NCBI RefSeq assembly: GCF_018069875.1
Contig: NZ_JAGQDF010000001.1
Span: 186,001 to 250,000, forward strand
Direction: 5' to 3'
DNA length: 64,000 nt
Origin: Ideonella alba
Lineage (GTDB): Bacteria > Pseudomonadota > Gammaproteobacteria > Burkholderiales > Burkholderiaceae_C
Shown: one piece after another, positions 54,698 to 63,942 of the stretch
Layout of the letters: every line of letters begins with the position of its first letter
Numbering within the stretch: the first letter of the stretch is position 1
Translations under genes and position numbers: made by a program
The notes under the pieces: generated by a model
The model's input: only the letters and a program-made list of their open reading frames with translations
Database searches by the model: none
What the model was told of the DNA's origin: nothing

Positions 54698-55435
54698 ATG
54701 GTCCATGCTGCTCGCCTCGCCAAAGTCCTGCTGGTCGACGATCATCCGCTGATCCTGTCCGCGCTGAAGGCCATGATCGAGCAGATGCAGCCCGGCGTCC
54801 AGGTCACCGCCCTGCCCAGTGCCGCCGCGCTGCGCGATGCCTTGCAGACCGACAGCGAGCAGGACCTGGTGCTGCTGGACCTGCAACTGGGTGACGCCCA
54901 GGGCTTTGACCTGCTCAGCACGCTGCGCAGCGGCTACCCGCAGCTGCCAGTGGTGGTGATCTCGGCCTCGGACCGCGCGGTCGATGTGCTGGCCGCGATC
55001 GACCTGGGCGCGATGGGCTACCTGCCCAAGCGCATGAGCACCGAGGCGCTGGCCGATGCGCTCAAGCTGGTCATGGAGGGCGGCATCTTCGTGCCGCCGC
55101 TGCCGCTGGCCGACCTGATGGCGGTGTCCGGGCCGGGTTCGGTGTCGGCGCCCGATGCGGTCTATGCCGGCAAGCTGTCGGTCGACGACCTGGGCATCAC
55201 GCCGCGCCAGACCGACGTGCTGCACCTGCTGCTGCAGGGCCTGCCCAACAAGGACATCGCGCGCCGCCTGGGCCTGTCGGTCGAGACGGTCAAGGACCAT
55301 GTGCAGGCGGTGCTGCGCTCGCTGGGCGTGTCCTCGCGCACCCAGGCGGTGCTGGCGGTCTCGCGCATGGGGGCCTCGAAGCGCCGGCTGCGCATCGGCG
55401 AGCCGCCGCCGGGCGAGGGCGAAGCGGGCGAGTGA
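54698..55435 (+). CDS. NarL/FixJ-type response regulator
   Basis: A 245-residue two-component regulator. The receiver domain has D14-D15 in LLVDDHPLI, phosphoacceptor D61 in LVLLDLQLGD, the S/T position in VISASD and K111 in YLPKRM. A LuxR-type helix-turn-helix follows: LGITPRQTDVLHLLLQGLPNKDIARRLGLSVETVKDHVQAVLRSLG. No histidine kinase is adjacent, so it is an orphan. It lies beside the ParA-like ATPase, but they may be separate units. Confidence 0.88.
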   Translation: MVHAARLAKVLLVDDHPLILSALKAMIEQMQPGVQVTALPSAAALRDALQTDSEQDLVLLDLQLGDAQGFDLLSTLRSGYPQLPVVVISASDRAVDVLAAIDLGAMGYLPKRMSTEALADALKLVMEGGIFVPPLPLADLMAVSGPGSVSAPDAVYAGKLSVDDLGITPRQTDVLHLLLQGLPNKDIARRLGLSVETVKDHVQAVLRSLGVSSRTQAVLAVSRMGASKRRLRIGEPPPGEGEAGE

Positions 55436-55464
55436 GGCCGGCCCCGTCGCGCGCTCGGTGTGGA

Positions 55465-56310
55465 TCAGTGCGGCGTGTAGCTCAGCCGCACATAGATCGG
55501 CGCGAAGGCCTCGGCCTGGGTCAGCTCCAGCAGGCGCTCGCGCGCCAGCTCCAGCATGGCGATGAAGGTGACCACCATCACCGCCGGTCCGCGGGTCACG
55601 TCGAACAGGTCGCGGAACTCCACGAAGCGCTCGCCCTGCAGGCGGCGCAGCACCACGCTCATGTACTCGCGCACGCTGAGCTGCTCGCGGGTGATCTTGT
55701 GGTGCTGGTGCAGCTTGGCGCGCTTCATGATGTCGGCCCAGGCGGCGCGGATGTCGTCGGCGTCCACCTCGGGAAAGCGCGGCGTGATCGCCTGCTCGAT
55801 CGTCACCTGGGCGCGCAGCACATCGCGGCCCAGCTGGGGCAGGGCGTCCAGGCGCGCGGCGGCCAGCTTCATCTGCTCGTACTCCAGCAGCCGGCGCACC
55901 AGCTCGGCGCGCGGGTCTTCCACCTCCTGGCCGTCCTCGCTCTTCTTGGGCGGCAGCAGCATCCGCGACTTGATCTCGATGAGCATCGCCGCCATCAGCA
56001 GGTAGTCGGCCGCCAGCTCCAGGTTGTGGCGGCGGATCTGCTCGACGTAGGCCAGGTACTGGCGCGTGACATCCGCCATCGGGATGTCGAGGATGTTGAA
56101 GTTCTGCTTGCGGATCAGGTAGAGCAGCAGGTCCAGCGGGCCCTCGAAGGCCTCGAGGAAGACCTCCAGCGCATCGGGCGGGATGTAGAGGTCGGTGGGC
56201 AGCGCGAACAGCGGCTCGCCGTACAGGCGCGCCACGGCGATGCCGTCCACCACCTGCGGGGTGTCGGCCTCGGGCGCGGGCGGCGCGGGGGGCAGGACGT
56301 CGTCGTTCAC
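55465..56310 (-). CDS. scpA: segregation and condensation protein A
   Basis: A 281-residue kleisin of the SMC-ScpAB chromosome condensin complex. The N-terminal segment EAFEGPLDLLLYLIRKQNFNILDIPMADVTRQYL is the family signature that binds the SMC neck, followed by ELAADYLLMAAMLIEIKSRMLLPPK. The C-terminal winged-helix region includes RGPAVMVVTFIAMLELARERLL. The start codon is GTG at 56310. scpB and smc are not in the window. It is followed upstream by the DUF3460 gene on the same strand. Confidence 0.94.
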   Translation of the reverse strand: MNDDVLPPAPPAPEADTPQVVDGIAVARLYGEPLFALPTDLYIPPDALEVFLEAFEGPLDLLLYLIRKQNFNILDIPMADVTRQYLAYVEQIRRHNLELAADYLLMAAMLIEIKSRMLLPPKKSEDGQEVEDPRAELVRRLLEYEQMKLAAARLDALPQLGRDVLRAQVTIEQAITPRFPEVDADDIRAAWADIMKRAKLHQHHKITREQLSVREYMSVVLRRLQGERFVEFRDLFDVTRGPAVMVVTFIAMLELARERLLELTQAEAFAPIYVRLSYTPH

Positions 56311-56347
56311 GCGCAGCGGGGCCGGGCCGGTGTCAGCCCGGCGGGGC

Positions 56348-56551
56348 TCACTTCTTCTGCGCGAAGTAGACGTAGGCGGTCTGCGGCACCTTGGCGGCGC
56401 GGTAGGCCGCGGCAGCGTCGGCGTCCTGCGGGCGGTCCCACAGCAGCGATCGGCCGGCCTGCTGCTCGGATTCGAGCGTCGGCTTCTTCGCCTTCAGCTC
56501 ATTGATGAACTGGGTGGCGTCGGACTGGTAGGGCTTCCAGAAGAGCGGCAT
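56348..56551 (-). CDS. DUF3460 protein
   Basis: A 67-residue protein beginning MPLFWKPYQSDATQFINELK and containing GRSLLWDRPQD and a C-terminal TAYVYFAQKK. This matches the DUF3460 family, confined largely to betaproteobacteria and usually encoded next to scpA and pantothenate genes. Function unknown; no membrane segment or signal. It precedes scpA by 37 bp on the same strand. Confidence 0.85.
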   Translation of the reverse strand: MPLFWKPYQSDATQFINELKAKKPTLESEQQAGRSLLWDRPQDADAAAAYRAAKVPQTAYVYFAQKK

Positions 56552-56644
56552 GGCGTGGGGGGGTGGTTCGGCGAAACCCCTGATTTTAGGCCAGGGGCTG
56601 ACACCGGGCCTTCAGGCCGTCCGCCGCACGCGGACAATCGCCCG

Positions 56645-57616
56645 ATGACCGAGACCGAGCTGAAGTTCCAGATCCCCGTCGCCGCGCTGCCGGCCCTGCG
56701 CGAGGACCTGCTGGCCCGCGGCGCCACGCCGCAGCCGCTGCGCGCGCTCTACCTGGACACGCCCGACGGCCGGCTGTCGGCCGCCCGGGCCGCGCTGCGC
56801 CTGCGCCTGGAGGGCGACAGCGGCTGGGTGCAGACCGCCAAGGCCCTGGGCGCCAATGTCATGACCCGCCTGGAGCACGACGCCCCCATCGGACCGGCGC
56901 CGCAGCCGCCGGCCGTGGACCTGGCGCGCCACGCCGGCACGCCGGTGGCCGCAGCGCTGCAGGCCGCGCTGCAGGACGCCGTCGCCCCGCTGGCCGTGGT
57001 CTTCGAGACCGACGTGCAACGCCTGCGGCTGGACTGGCCGACCCCCTCGGGCGCCTGGGTCGAACTGGCGCTGGATGAGGGAACGGTGCGGGCCTCGGGC
57101 CGCACGCAGCCGCTGGCCGAGATCGAGTTCGAGCTGCGCAGTGGCGAGCCGGCGGCGCTGTTGCACCTGGCGGCCGAGGCGGTGGGCCGCCACGGGCTGT
57201 GGCTGGACACCCGCAGCAAGGCCGAGCGCGGCCACCTGCTGGCGCGCGACCTGCCCGCCACGCCGCCGCGCGCCGTGGCGCGACCGGCCGCCAGCCTGCC
57301 CGCGCGCGCCGCCGTGGCGGGCCTGCTGGACGGGGTGCTGGCCAGCGCCAGCGTGCTGGCCGACCCGGACATGCCCGCCGAGGCCGCTGCCCCGCACCTG
57401 AGCGCCTGGCTGCGCGGCCTGGCCGAGCTGCTGCAGGTGCTGGGTCGTGCAGCGGCCGACGAAGCCCCACCCGACCCGGCCTGGGCCGAGACCCTGGTGG
57501 CCCTGCTGGCGCCGCTGGACACCCAGCCGATGGTGGGCGCCGCCGCCCGGGTGGCCCGCGGCGAGCGCTACAACCGGCTGGTGCTGGCGCTGCTGGGCTG
57601 GTCGCAGCCGCTCTGA
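56645..57616 (+). CDS. CYTH-domain protein (inorganic triphosphatase-like) with shortened C terminus
   Basis: A 323-residue protein. The N-terminal CYTH (triphosphate tunnel) domain has the E-x-E-x-K motif at residues 3-7 (ETELK), then LYLDTPDGRLSAARAALRLR, VELALDEGTV and EIEFELRSG. CYTH proteins often hydrolyse inorganic triphosphate. In many proteobacteria it is fused to a CHAD domain. Here the C-terminal approximately 120 residues are helical (RAAVAGLLDGVLASASVLAD) but lack the histidine- and arginine-rich HxMRVxxRR pattern, so CHAD is absent or degenerate. Confidence 0.8.
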   Translation: MTETELKFQIPVAALPALREDLLARGATPQPLRALYLDTPDGRLSAARAALRLRLEGDSGWVQTAKALGANVMTRLEHDAPIGPAPQPPAVDLARHAGTPVAAALQAALQDAVAPLAVVFETDVQRLRLDWPTPSGAWVELALDEGTVRASGRTQPLAEIEFELRSGEPAALLHLAAEAVGRHGLWLDTRSKAERGHLLARDLPATPPRAVARPAASLPARAAVAGLLDGVLASASVLADPDMPAEAAAPHLSAWLRGLAELLQVLGRAAADEAPPDPAWAETLVALLAPLDTQPMVGAAARVARGERYNRLVLALLGWSQPL

Positions 57617-57719
57617 ACCCCTGGCGGCGGCCCTGGGCCGCGCAGGCGGGCGGTCTCGGCCGACCGGCGTGCATCCATCGACCCGAGGACCTGGACGGCC
57701 CTGGCCGCGGCGCGCTGAG

Positions 57720-59381
57720 TCAGAGGGCCTCGACGCCCGGGATGATGGCCTCGGCGCCCAGCTCGGCGGCAAAGCCCGAGCGCTGGATCAGCCCCAGCGG
57801 CTGCGGGTTCACACTGGCCAGCACCAGGGCGATGCCTCGCCGTTTCAGCGCGGTGTGCAGTTGCTCCAGCGCGTCCAGGCCCGAGGTGTCCATCGACACC
57901 AGGCGGTGCATCTCCAGCACCACGGTGCGGGTGCCCTCGGGCACCTGCTCGGGCAGCGCCTCGATCTTGCCCACGGCGCCGAAGAACAGCGAGCCGAACA
58001 GCTCGAACACCTCGTTGCCCGGCGGCAGGCCCTCGCGCGGCACATGGGTCACGCTGAACAGCGTGCCCATGCGGTAGATGAAGAAGCCACAGGCGGCCAG
58101 CAGGCCCATCTCCACCGCCACCGTCAGGTCGAACACCACGGTCAGCACGAAGGTGCCCACCAGCACCGTGCGGTAGGGCAGCAGGAACTGGCGCAGCCGC
58201 GCGAACTCGCGCCACTCGCCCATGTTCCAGGCCACGAACAGCAGAATGCCGGCCAGCGCCGCCAGCGGCACGTGCTGGGCCAGCGGCGCCGCCACCAGCA
58301 CGATCACCAGCAGCGTCAGCGCATGCAGCATGCCAGCCACCGGCGTGCGGCCGCCGGCACGCACATTGGTGACCGTGCGGGCGATCGTGCCGGTGGCCGG
58401 GATGCCGCCGAAGAAGGGCGTGACGAAGTTCGCCACGCCCTGGGCCATCAGCTCCTGGTTGGGGTCGTGGCGCGGGATCTCGGCCATGTTGTCGGCCACG
58501 CGCGCGCACAGCAGCGACTCGATCGCGCCCAGCAGCGCGATGGTGATGGTCGGGATCACCAGCTGCTTGGCCGTGGCCCAGGTGAACTCGGGCAGCTCGA
58601 AGGCGGGCAGCGACTGCGGGATGCCGCCGAACTTGCTGCCGATGGTCTCCACCGGCAGCGACAGCAGTTGCGCCACCGCCGTGGCGCCGGCCAGCGCGAT
58701 CACCGTGCCCGGCACCTGGGCGGCATGGCGGCGGAACTTGTCGCGCCAGGTGAGCGGTCCGACCGGCATGGTGTAGCTCTTGGGCCAGACCACCACCAGC
58801 ACCAGGCAGGCCAGGCCGATCGCCACGGCCCAGGGGTTGACGCTGTCCAGGTGGCGCGCCAGCGTGGCGATCTGCGAGAAGAAGTCCCCCGGCATCTTGG
58901 CCACCTGCAGGCCCAGCAGGTCCTTCAGCTGGCTCAGCCCGATCAGCACCGCGATGCCGTTGGTGAAGCCGATGACGATGGACACCGGGATGTAGCGCAC
59001 CAGCGCGCCCAGCTTCAGCCAGCCCATCAGGAACAGCAGCAGGCCGGCCAGCGAGGTGGCGATCAGCAGATTGGCCAGCCCGTAGCGCTCGACGATGCCG
59101 TAGACGATGACGATGAAGGCGCCGGCCGGGCCGCCGATCTGCACGTTTGAGCCGCCCAGCGCCGAGATCAGGAAGCCGGCGATGATGGCGGTGAACAGGC
59201 CGGCTTCAGGCTTGACACCGGAGGCGATGGCGAAAGCCATGGCCAGCGGCAGGGCGACGATGCCAACCGTCAGGCCGGCGCCGAGATCGGCCAGGAAACG
59301 CCCGCGGTCGTAGCCCTGCAGGGCACTCAGCAGGCGGGGGCGGAACGGCTGAAGCCGGTCACGCGAGAGGAAAGACAGCAT
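57720..59381 (-). CDS. SulP/SLC26-family anion transporter with STAS domain
   Basis: A 553-residue transporter. The membrane domain has the signature LTVGIVALPLAMAFAIASGVKPEAGLFTAIIAGF near the start, IGGPAGAFIVIVYGIV, and GAIESLLCARVADNMAEIPRHDPNQELMAQGVANFVTPFFGG. The C-terminal STAS domain has VVLEMHRLVSMDTSGLDALEQL, where the serine of DTSG matches the anti-sigma-antagonist fold. It transports sulfate, bicarbonate or another anion. A large inverted repeat lies 74-117 bp upstream of the ATG. Confidence 0.9.
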   Translation of the reverse strand: MLSFLSRDRLQPFRPRLLSALQGYDRGRFLADLGAGLTVGIVALPLAMAFAIASGVKPEAGLFTAIIAGFLISALGGSNVQIGGPAGAFIVIVYGIVERYGLANLLIATSLAGLLLFLMGWLKLGALVRYIPVSIVIGFTNGIAVLIGLSQLKDLLGLQVAKMPGDFFSQIATLARHLDSVNPWAVAIGLACLVLVVVWPKSYTMPVGPLTWRDKFRRHAAQVPGTVIALAGATAVAQLLSLPVETIGSKFGGIPQSLPAFELPEFTWATAKQLVIPTITIALLGAIESLLCARVADNMAEIPRHDPNQELMAQGVANFVTPFFGGIPATGTIARTVTNVRAGGRTPVAGMLHALTLLVIVLVAAPLAQHVPLAALAGILLFVAWNMGEWREFARLRQFLLPYRTVLVGTFVLTVVFDLTVAVEMGLLAACGFFIYRMGTLFSVTHVPREGLPPGNEVFELFGSLFFGAVGKIEALPEQVPEGTRTVVLEMHRLVSMDTSGLDALEQLHTALKRRGIALVLASVNPQPLGLIQRSGFAAELGAEAIIPGVEAL

Positions 59382-59699
59382 GGGGACTCCGGTGGATGAG
59401 GGGCAGGTGGCTGAGCTGCCCGCGCCGGAGGCCCGCAGTGGTGCACCCGGGCGATGAAGCGGCGCCGGCGCGTCGGCCAGCCGACGCGCGGTGCTTCACA
59501 GATGACCACGGGTTTCATGGGGGGATTGTCGCGCGTCGCGGCCCTGGCCGGCAATGCGGGCCGGCGGCGGGGTGATGGCGCTGCGTTTGCGGGGTTTCGG
59601 CCCGCCTGTTAAGGCGACTGCCCTGACACCGTCCCGGGTATGGTCAGCGGACCGTGCGGCCCGCCTCGTCGCGGCCGCTTCCTTGATCTGGAGACACGC
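59382..59699. other. 318-bp divergent gap between sulP and the chemoreceptor
   Basis: No gene is seen. The dominating feature is a 44-base inverted repeat (59455-59498). Nearer the chemoreceptor, the segment TGTTAAGGCGACTGCCCTGA (59606-59625) has no clear promoter match. I saw no convincing -10/-35 pair for either gene. Confidence 0.6.
59455..59498. repeat. extended inverted repeat upstream of sulP
   Basis: The inner arms are perfect: GCGCGTCGGC (59468-59477) and GCCGACGCGC (59480-59489) around CA. The outer arms TGAAGC (59455-59460) and GCTTCA (59493-59498) also pair, with 7 and 3 unpaired bases between. It could be a regulator-binding site or, if transcribed, a strong hairpin in the sulP leader. 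Confidence 0.65.
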
Positions 59700-61247
59700 T
59701 TGAGAACCTTCTCTTCGCTGGGTGTGATCGCCCGCCTGACGCTGGCCTTTGGTGTGCTGCTGGCGGTGCTCGCTGCCAATGCCGGCCTGAACCTGTGGCA
59801 GCAGTCGCAGACCACCGCGATGATGGCCGAACTGGCCGCGCAGTCCGACAAGCTGCGCCTGGTCGACCGCTGGGCCGCCCTGTCCGAGTCCACCTCGGTG
59901 CGCATCATGGCGGTCAACAAATCGGGCGATGAGGCCATCTCGGCCCTGTTCGGTCCGGAGATCGGCCCCAAGGTGAAGGAGGTCGGTGAGCTGTTCCGCC
60001 AGATCAAGGGCCTGGCGACCCGGCCGGAGGAGCTGGTCTGGTTCGAGCAGATGACGCCCAAGCGCGAGGCGCTGCTGCAATCGCTGAAGGACATGGCCGA
60101 GTACCGGAAGGTCGGCGACATGCCTGCCGCCAGCACCATGTTCGACACCGCCTTCATGCCGGCGCAGAAGGCCTACAACGAACACATCCAGGGCTTTGTG
60201 CGGATGCAGCGCGACTACCTGGAGCGCGAAGCCGCCGAGACCGCCGCTCGCGGCCGCCAGCAGGCCCTGCTGGCGCTGGGCGTGGTGTCGGTGCTGGCGC
60301 TGGGGGGTGTGGTGGTGGCGCTTGGCGCACTGGGGCACATCCGCCGCTCGCTGGGCGAGGCGGTGGCGGTCGCGCAATCGGTGGCCGCCGGGGACCTCAG
60401 CCGCCCGGTGCAGGTGCGTGGACAGGACGAATTCGCCACGCTGATGCGGGCGATGGCCGAGATGACCGACTCGCTCAAGCGCATCGTCCACCAGGTGCGT
60501 CAGGGCACCGACGGCATCGCCACCGCGTCGGCGGAGATGGCGCAGGGCAACAACGACCTCTCGCAGCGCACCGAGCAGCAGGCCGGCAATGTGCAGGCAG
60601 CGGCCTCGGCGATGGACCAGATCACCGTGTCGGTGCGGCAGAACGCCGAGCATGCGCGCCAGGCCAACGCCCTGGCCCAGGCCGCCAGCGAGGTGGCCCA
60701 GCGCGGCGGCGAGGCCGTGGCCCGGGTGGTCGACACCATGGGCCAGATCAACACCGCCTCGCGCCGGATCGAGGAGATCATCGGCGTGATCGACGGCATC
60801 TCGTTCCAGACCAACATCCTGGCGCTCAATGCCGCGGTCGAGGCGGCACGCGCCGGCGAGCAGGGCCGCGGCTTCGCGGTGGTGGCGGGTGAGGTGCGCA
60901 GCCTGGCGCAGCGTTCGGCCGGCGCGGCCAAGGAGATCAAGGACCTGATCGCCGACTCCACCGACAAGGTGCGTGTGGGCAGCGAGCAGGTCGAGGGCGC
61001 GGGACGCACGATGGACGAGATCGTCGCCTCGGTGCAGCGGGTCAGCACGCTGGTGTCAGAGATCACCCACGCCACCGCCGAGCAGGGCAGCGGCATCGCC
61101 AGCGTCGGCCAGTCGGTCAGCGAGATCGACCGGATGACCCAGCAGAACGCCGCGCTGGTGGAGCAGGCCGCTGCGGCGGCGGAATCCATGCGCCGCCAGG
61201 CCCAGGACCTGGAGCAGGCGGTGGCGGTGTTCCGCGTCGGCCGCTGA
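59700..61247 (+). CDS. methyl-accepting chemotaxis protein
   Basis: A 515-residue chemoreceptor. It has an N-terminal membrane segment (about 8-28), a four-helix-bundle-type periplasmic sensor (about 30-190), a second membrane segment (LLALGVVSVLALGGVVVALGAL), a HAMP domain with AVAVAQSVAAGDLSRPVQV, and the signalling tip EAARAGEQGRGFAVVAGEVRSL that binds CheA and CheW. I choose TTG 59700, preceded by GGAGA; the longer frame from 59640 adds residues without signal character. No C-terminal CheR/CheB-binding pentapeptide is evident. Confidence 0.88.
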   Translation: MRTFSSLGVIARLTLAFGVLLAVLAANAGLNLWQQSQTTAMMAELAAQSDKLRLVDRWAALSESTSVRIMAVNKSGDEAISALFGPEIGPKVKEVGELFRQIKGLATRPEELVWFEQMTPKREALLQSLKDMAEYRKVGDMPAASTMFDTAFMPAQKAYNEHIQGFVRMQRDYLEREAAETAARGRQQALLALGVVSVLALGGVVVALGALGHIRRSLGEAVAVAQSVAAGDLSRPVQVRGQDEFATLMRAMAEMTDSLKRIVHQVRQGTDGIATASAEMAQGNNDLSQRTEQQAGNVQAAASAMDQITVSVRQNAEHARQANALAQAASEVAQRGGEAVARVVDTMGQINTASRRIEEIIGVIDGISFQTNILALNAAVEAARAGEQGRGFAVVAGEVRSLAQRSAGAAKEIKDLIADSTDKVRVGSEQVEGAGRTMDEIVASVQRVSTLVSEITHATAEQGSGIASVGQSVSEIDRMTQQNAALVEQAAAAAESMRRQAQDLEQAVAVFRVGR

Positions 61248-61263
61248 CGGGCCGCGCGGCATG

Positions 61264-61289
61264 AAAAAGGGCGCCCCAGGGGCGCCCTT
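61264..61289 (-). terminator. intrinsic terminator of metG
   Basis: A GC-rich stem, GGGCGCCC (61269-61276) with GGGCGCCC (61280-61287), extended by A-T pairs. On the minus strand it is followed by five T residues (61268 to 61264). It lies 22 bp after the metG stop. The same hairpin may also stop chemoreceptor transcripts from the other side. Confidence 0.75.
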
Positions 61290-61310
61290 GTCGTTGGCGG
61301 CGGCGCCCCT

Positions 61311-63356
61311 TCAGCGCACCCGCATGCCCGGCTGCGCGCCGGGGAAGGGCTCGAGCACGAAGATGCCCGGGTGGGCCTTCTCGTCGGCATGGCTGGCGGC
61401 CAGCACCATGCCTTCGCTCACGCCGAACTTCATCTTGCGCGGCGCCAGGTTGGCCACCATCACGGTGAGCTTGCCCACCAGGTCCTCGGGCCGGTAGGCG
61501 CTCTTGATGCCGCTGAACACGTTGCGGGTGCGCCCCTCGCCCACGTCCAGCGTCAGACGCAGCAGCTTGTCGCTGCCCTCCACAGGCTCGGCGTTGACGA
61601 TCCTGGCGATGCGCAGATCGACCTTGGTGAAGTCGTCGATCTTGATCTCGGGCGCCAGTTCCTCGCCGCCCGGGACCACCTTGGGCGCCGGCGGCGGGGC
61701 CAGCAGTTCGTCCAGCAGCTTGGCGTCCACCCGCTGCATCAGGTGCTTGTACTCGCCGATGACATGGCCGCCCAGTGAGCGCGCGGCGTCGGCAAAGCTG
61801 AAGGGCTCGACCTTCAGGAAGGCCTCGACCTGGGCCACCAGCACCGGCAGCACCGGCTTGAGGTAGATGCTCAGCAGGCGGAAGGCCTCGATGCAGGTGC
61901 TGCAGACATCGTGCAGCGCGGCGTCGGCGCCGTCCTTCCTGGCCAGCTCCCAGGGCTTGTGGGTGTCGACGTACTCGTTGACCTTGTCGGCCAGCGCCAT
62001 GATCTCGCGCAGCGCCTTGCCGAACTCGCGCTCTTCGTACAGGGCCTCCACCGCGCTGCGGTGCGCGCGCAGGGTATCCAGCAGGGTGCGACCTTCGACG
62101 CCCAGGTCGGCGCTCAGGCGACCGCCGAAGCGCTTGCTGAGGAAACCCGCGGCGCGACTGGCGATGTTGATGTACTTGCCCACCAGGTCGGAATTGACGC
62201 GGGCGATGAAGTCATCGGGGTTGAAGTCGATGTCCTCGACCCGGGCGTTGAGCTTGGCGGCGATGTAGTAGCGCAGCCACTCGGGGTGCATGCCCAGCTC
62301 CAGGTACTTCAGCGGGCTGATGCCGGTGCCGCGGCTTTTGCTCATCTTCTCGCCGCCGTTGACGGTGATGAAGCCGTGCACATTGACCTTGTCGGGCGTC
62401 TTGCGGCCGCTGAAGTGCAGCATCGCCGGCCAGAACAGGGTGTGGAAGTAGGTGATGTCCTTGCCGATGAAATGCACCTGCTCCACCGCCGGGTCGCGGA
62501 AGAAGGCGTCGTAGTCCAGGCCCTTCTTGCCGAAGTAGTTCTTCAGCGAGGCCAGGTAGCCGATCGGCGCGTCCAGCCAGACATAGAAGTACTTGCCCGG
62601 CGCATCCGGGATCTCGATGCCGAAGTAGGGCGCGTCGCGGCTGATGTCCCAGTCGCCCAGGCCGCCCTGGCCCTGCTCGTCCTTGGCGAACCACTCCTTG
62701 ATCTTGTTGAGCACCTCGGGTTGCAGGCGGCCCGGCTCATGGGTCCACTGCTCCAGAAAGCTCACGCAGCGCGGGTCGGACAGGCGGAAGAAGTAGTGGT
62801 CCGAGGTCTTGAGCACCGGCGTCGCGCCCGATAGTGCCGAGTACGGGTTCTTCAGCTCGGTGGGCGCGTAGACCGCGCCGCAGACCTCGCAGCTGTCGCC
62901 GTACTGGTCCTTGGCGCCGCACTTGGGGCACTCGCCCTTGATGAAGCGGTCGGGCAGGAACATGCCCTTGTCGGGGTCGAAGAACTGCTCGATCGTCTTC
63001 ACGTCGATCAGGCCGTTGTCGCGCAGGCCGCGGTAGATGTCCTGCGCCAGCTGGTGGTTCTCGGGCCCGTCGGTCGAGTGCCAGTTGTCGAAGCTGATGT
63101 GAAAACCGTTGAGGTACTGCGGCCGGCCGGCAGCCACCTCGGCGACGAACTGCTGCGGCGTCTTGCCGGCCTTCTCGGCGGCGATCATGATCGGCGCGCC
63201 ATGGGCATCGTCGGCGCCGACGAAGTGCACCTCGTGGCCCTTCATGCGCTGCGCCCGCACCCAGATGTCGGCCTGGATGTACTCCATCATGTGCCCGATG
63301 TGGAACGGGGCGTTGGCGTAGGGCAGGGCGGTGGTGACGAAGAGCTTGCGGGTCAT
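61311..63356 (-). CDS. metG: methionyl-tRNA synthetase
   Basis: A 681-residue class I aminoacyl-tRNA synthetase. The HIGH motif is at residues 19-22 (FHIGHMMEY) and the KMSKS motif in [12 protein letters not shown]. Zinc-binding cysteines are in [20 protein letters not shown]. The C-terminal tRNA-binding (EMAP/Trbp111-like) domain has [29 protein letters not shown]. Full proteobacterial length with the dimerising C-terminal domain. ATG 63356 begins at the conserved [13 protein letters not shown]. Confidence 0.97.
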   Translation of the reverse strand: MTRKLFVTTALPYANAPFHIGHMMEYIQADIWVRAQRMKGHEVHFVGADDAHGAPIMIAAEKAGKTPQQFVAEVAAGRPQYLNGFHISFDNWHSTDGPENHQLAQDIYRGLRDNGLIDVKTIEQFFDPDKGMFLPDRFIKGECPKCGAKDQYGDSCEVCGAVYAPTELKNPYSALSGATPVLKTSDHYFFRLSDPRCVSFLEQWTHEPGRLQPEVLNKIKEWFAKDEQGQGGLGDWDISRDAPYFGIEIPDAPGKYFYVWLDAPIGYLASLKNYFGKKGLDYDAFFRDPAVEQVHFIGKDITYFHTLFWPAMLHFSGRKTPDKVNVHGFITVNGGEKMSKSRGTGISPLKYLELGMHPEWLRYYIAAKLNARVEDIDFNPDDFIARVNSDLVGKYINIASRAAGFLSKRFGGRLSADLGVEGRTLLDTLRAHRSAVEALYEEREFGKALREIMALADKVNEYVDTHKPWELARKDGADAALHDVCSTCIEAFRLLSIYLKPVLPVLVAQVEAFLKVEPFSFADAARSLGGHVIGEYKHLMQRVDAKLLDELLAPPPAPKVVPGGEELAPEIKIDDFTKVDLRIARIVNAEPVEGSDKLLRLTLDVGEGRTRNVFSGIKSAYRPEDLVGKLTVMVANLAPRKMKFGVSEGMVLAASHADEKAHPGIFVLEPFPGAQPGMRVR

Positions 63357-63503
63357 GGTGCGGCCAGGGGCACCGGGCTCCACGCGGGCCGGCGGCCCGC
63401 CTGCAGGGCCCGGCGCCGCAGGAAACCGCTGATTTTACGGCGCGCAGGGGATGGACAGGGTCATCACCGCGCGGCACCCTGGCGGCCAGGAAGGACCACC
63501 GCC

Positions 63504-63896
63504 ATGAGCACCCGCCGAACCAGCCTGCGCGCCGCCGCCGGCCTGTTGTCCGCCGCCGCCCTGTCCCCGGCCGAGGCCCAGACCGCGCCGCCCGCGCGCG
63601 ACCAGCGCTGGGTGGTCGTGCACCGCCCGGGGCCGGCCTGGCAGCCCGGGGTCAGCCTGTTCGAGCAACCGGGCCTGGACACCCACATTGCCCACTACCG
63701 CCGCTGGCAACAGGAGGGCAAGCTGGCCCTGGGCGGCCCGTTCATGGACGGGTCGGCCGGCGGCATGATGATCGCGGCGGCCGGCGTGCCCGAGGCCGAG
63801 GTGCGCGCGCACGCCCAGTCTGACCCGGCGGTGCAGTCGGGGCTGCTGACGGCCGAGCTGCGGCCCTGGCTGATCGGCATGCGCGGCACGGTTTGA
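63504..63896 (+). CDS. exported YciI-like protein
   Basis: A 130-residue protein. Residues 1-26 look like a signal peptide with an early twin arginine (STRRTSLRAAAGLLSAAALSPAEA). The rest matches the YCII fold: WVVVHRPGPAWQPG, then HIAHYRRWQQEGKLALGGPFMDGSAGGMMIAAAGV and a C-terminal AELRPWLIGM. YCII proteins are usually cytosolic and of unclear function, with a conserved His/Asp pair. GGAAGG upstream supports ATG 63504. Confidence 0.75.
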   Translation: MSTRRTSLRAAAGLLSAAALSPAEAQTAPPARDQRWVVVHRPGPAWQPGVSLFEQPGLDTHIAHYRRWQQEGKLALGGPFMDGSAGGMMIAAAGVPEAEVRAHAQSDPAVQSGLLTAELRPWLIGMRGTV

Positions 63897-63942
63897 GCCG
63901 CGGCAAGCCGCGCGGCGGGCCGGTCGGGCACGATCACCGGCG

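Noticed and set aside
57627-57641. Terminator between the CYTH gene and sulP
   Set aside because: GCGGCCC/GGGCCGC is a perfect palindrome with only one central base, giving a poor RNA loop and no T-run; chance occurrence is likely at this GC content.
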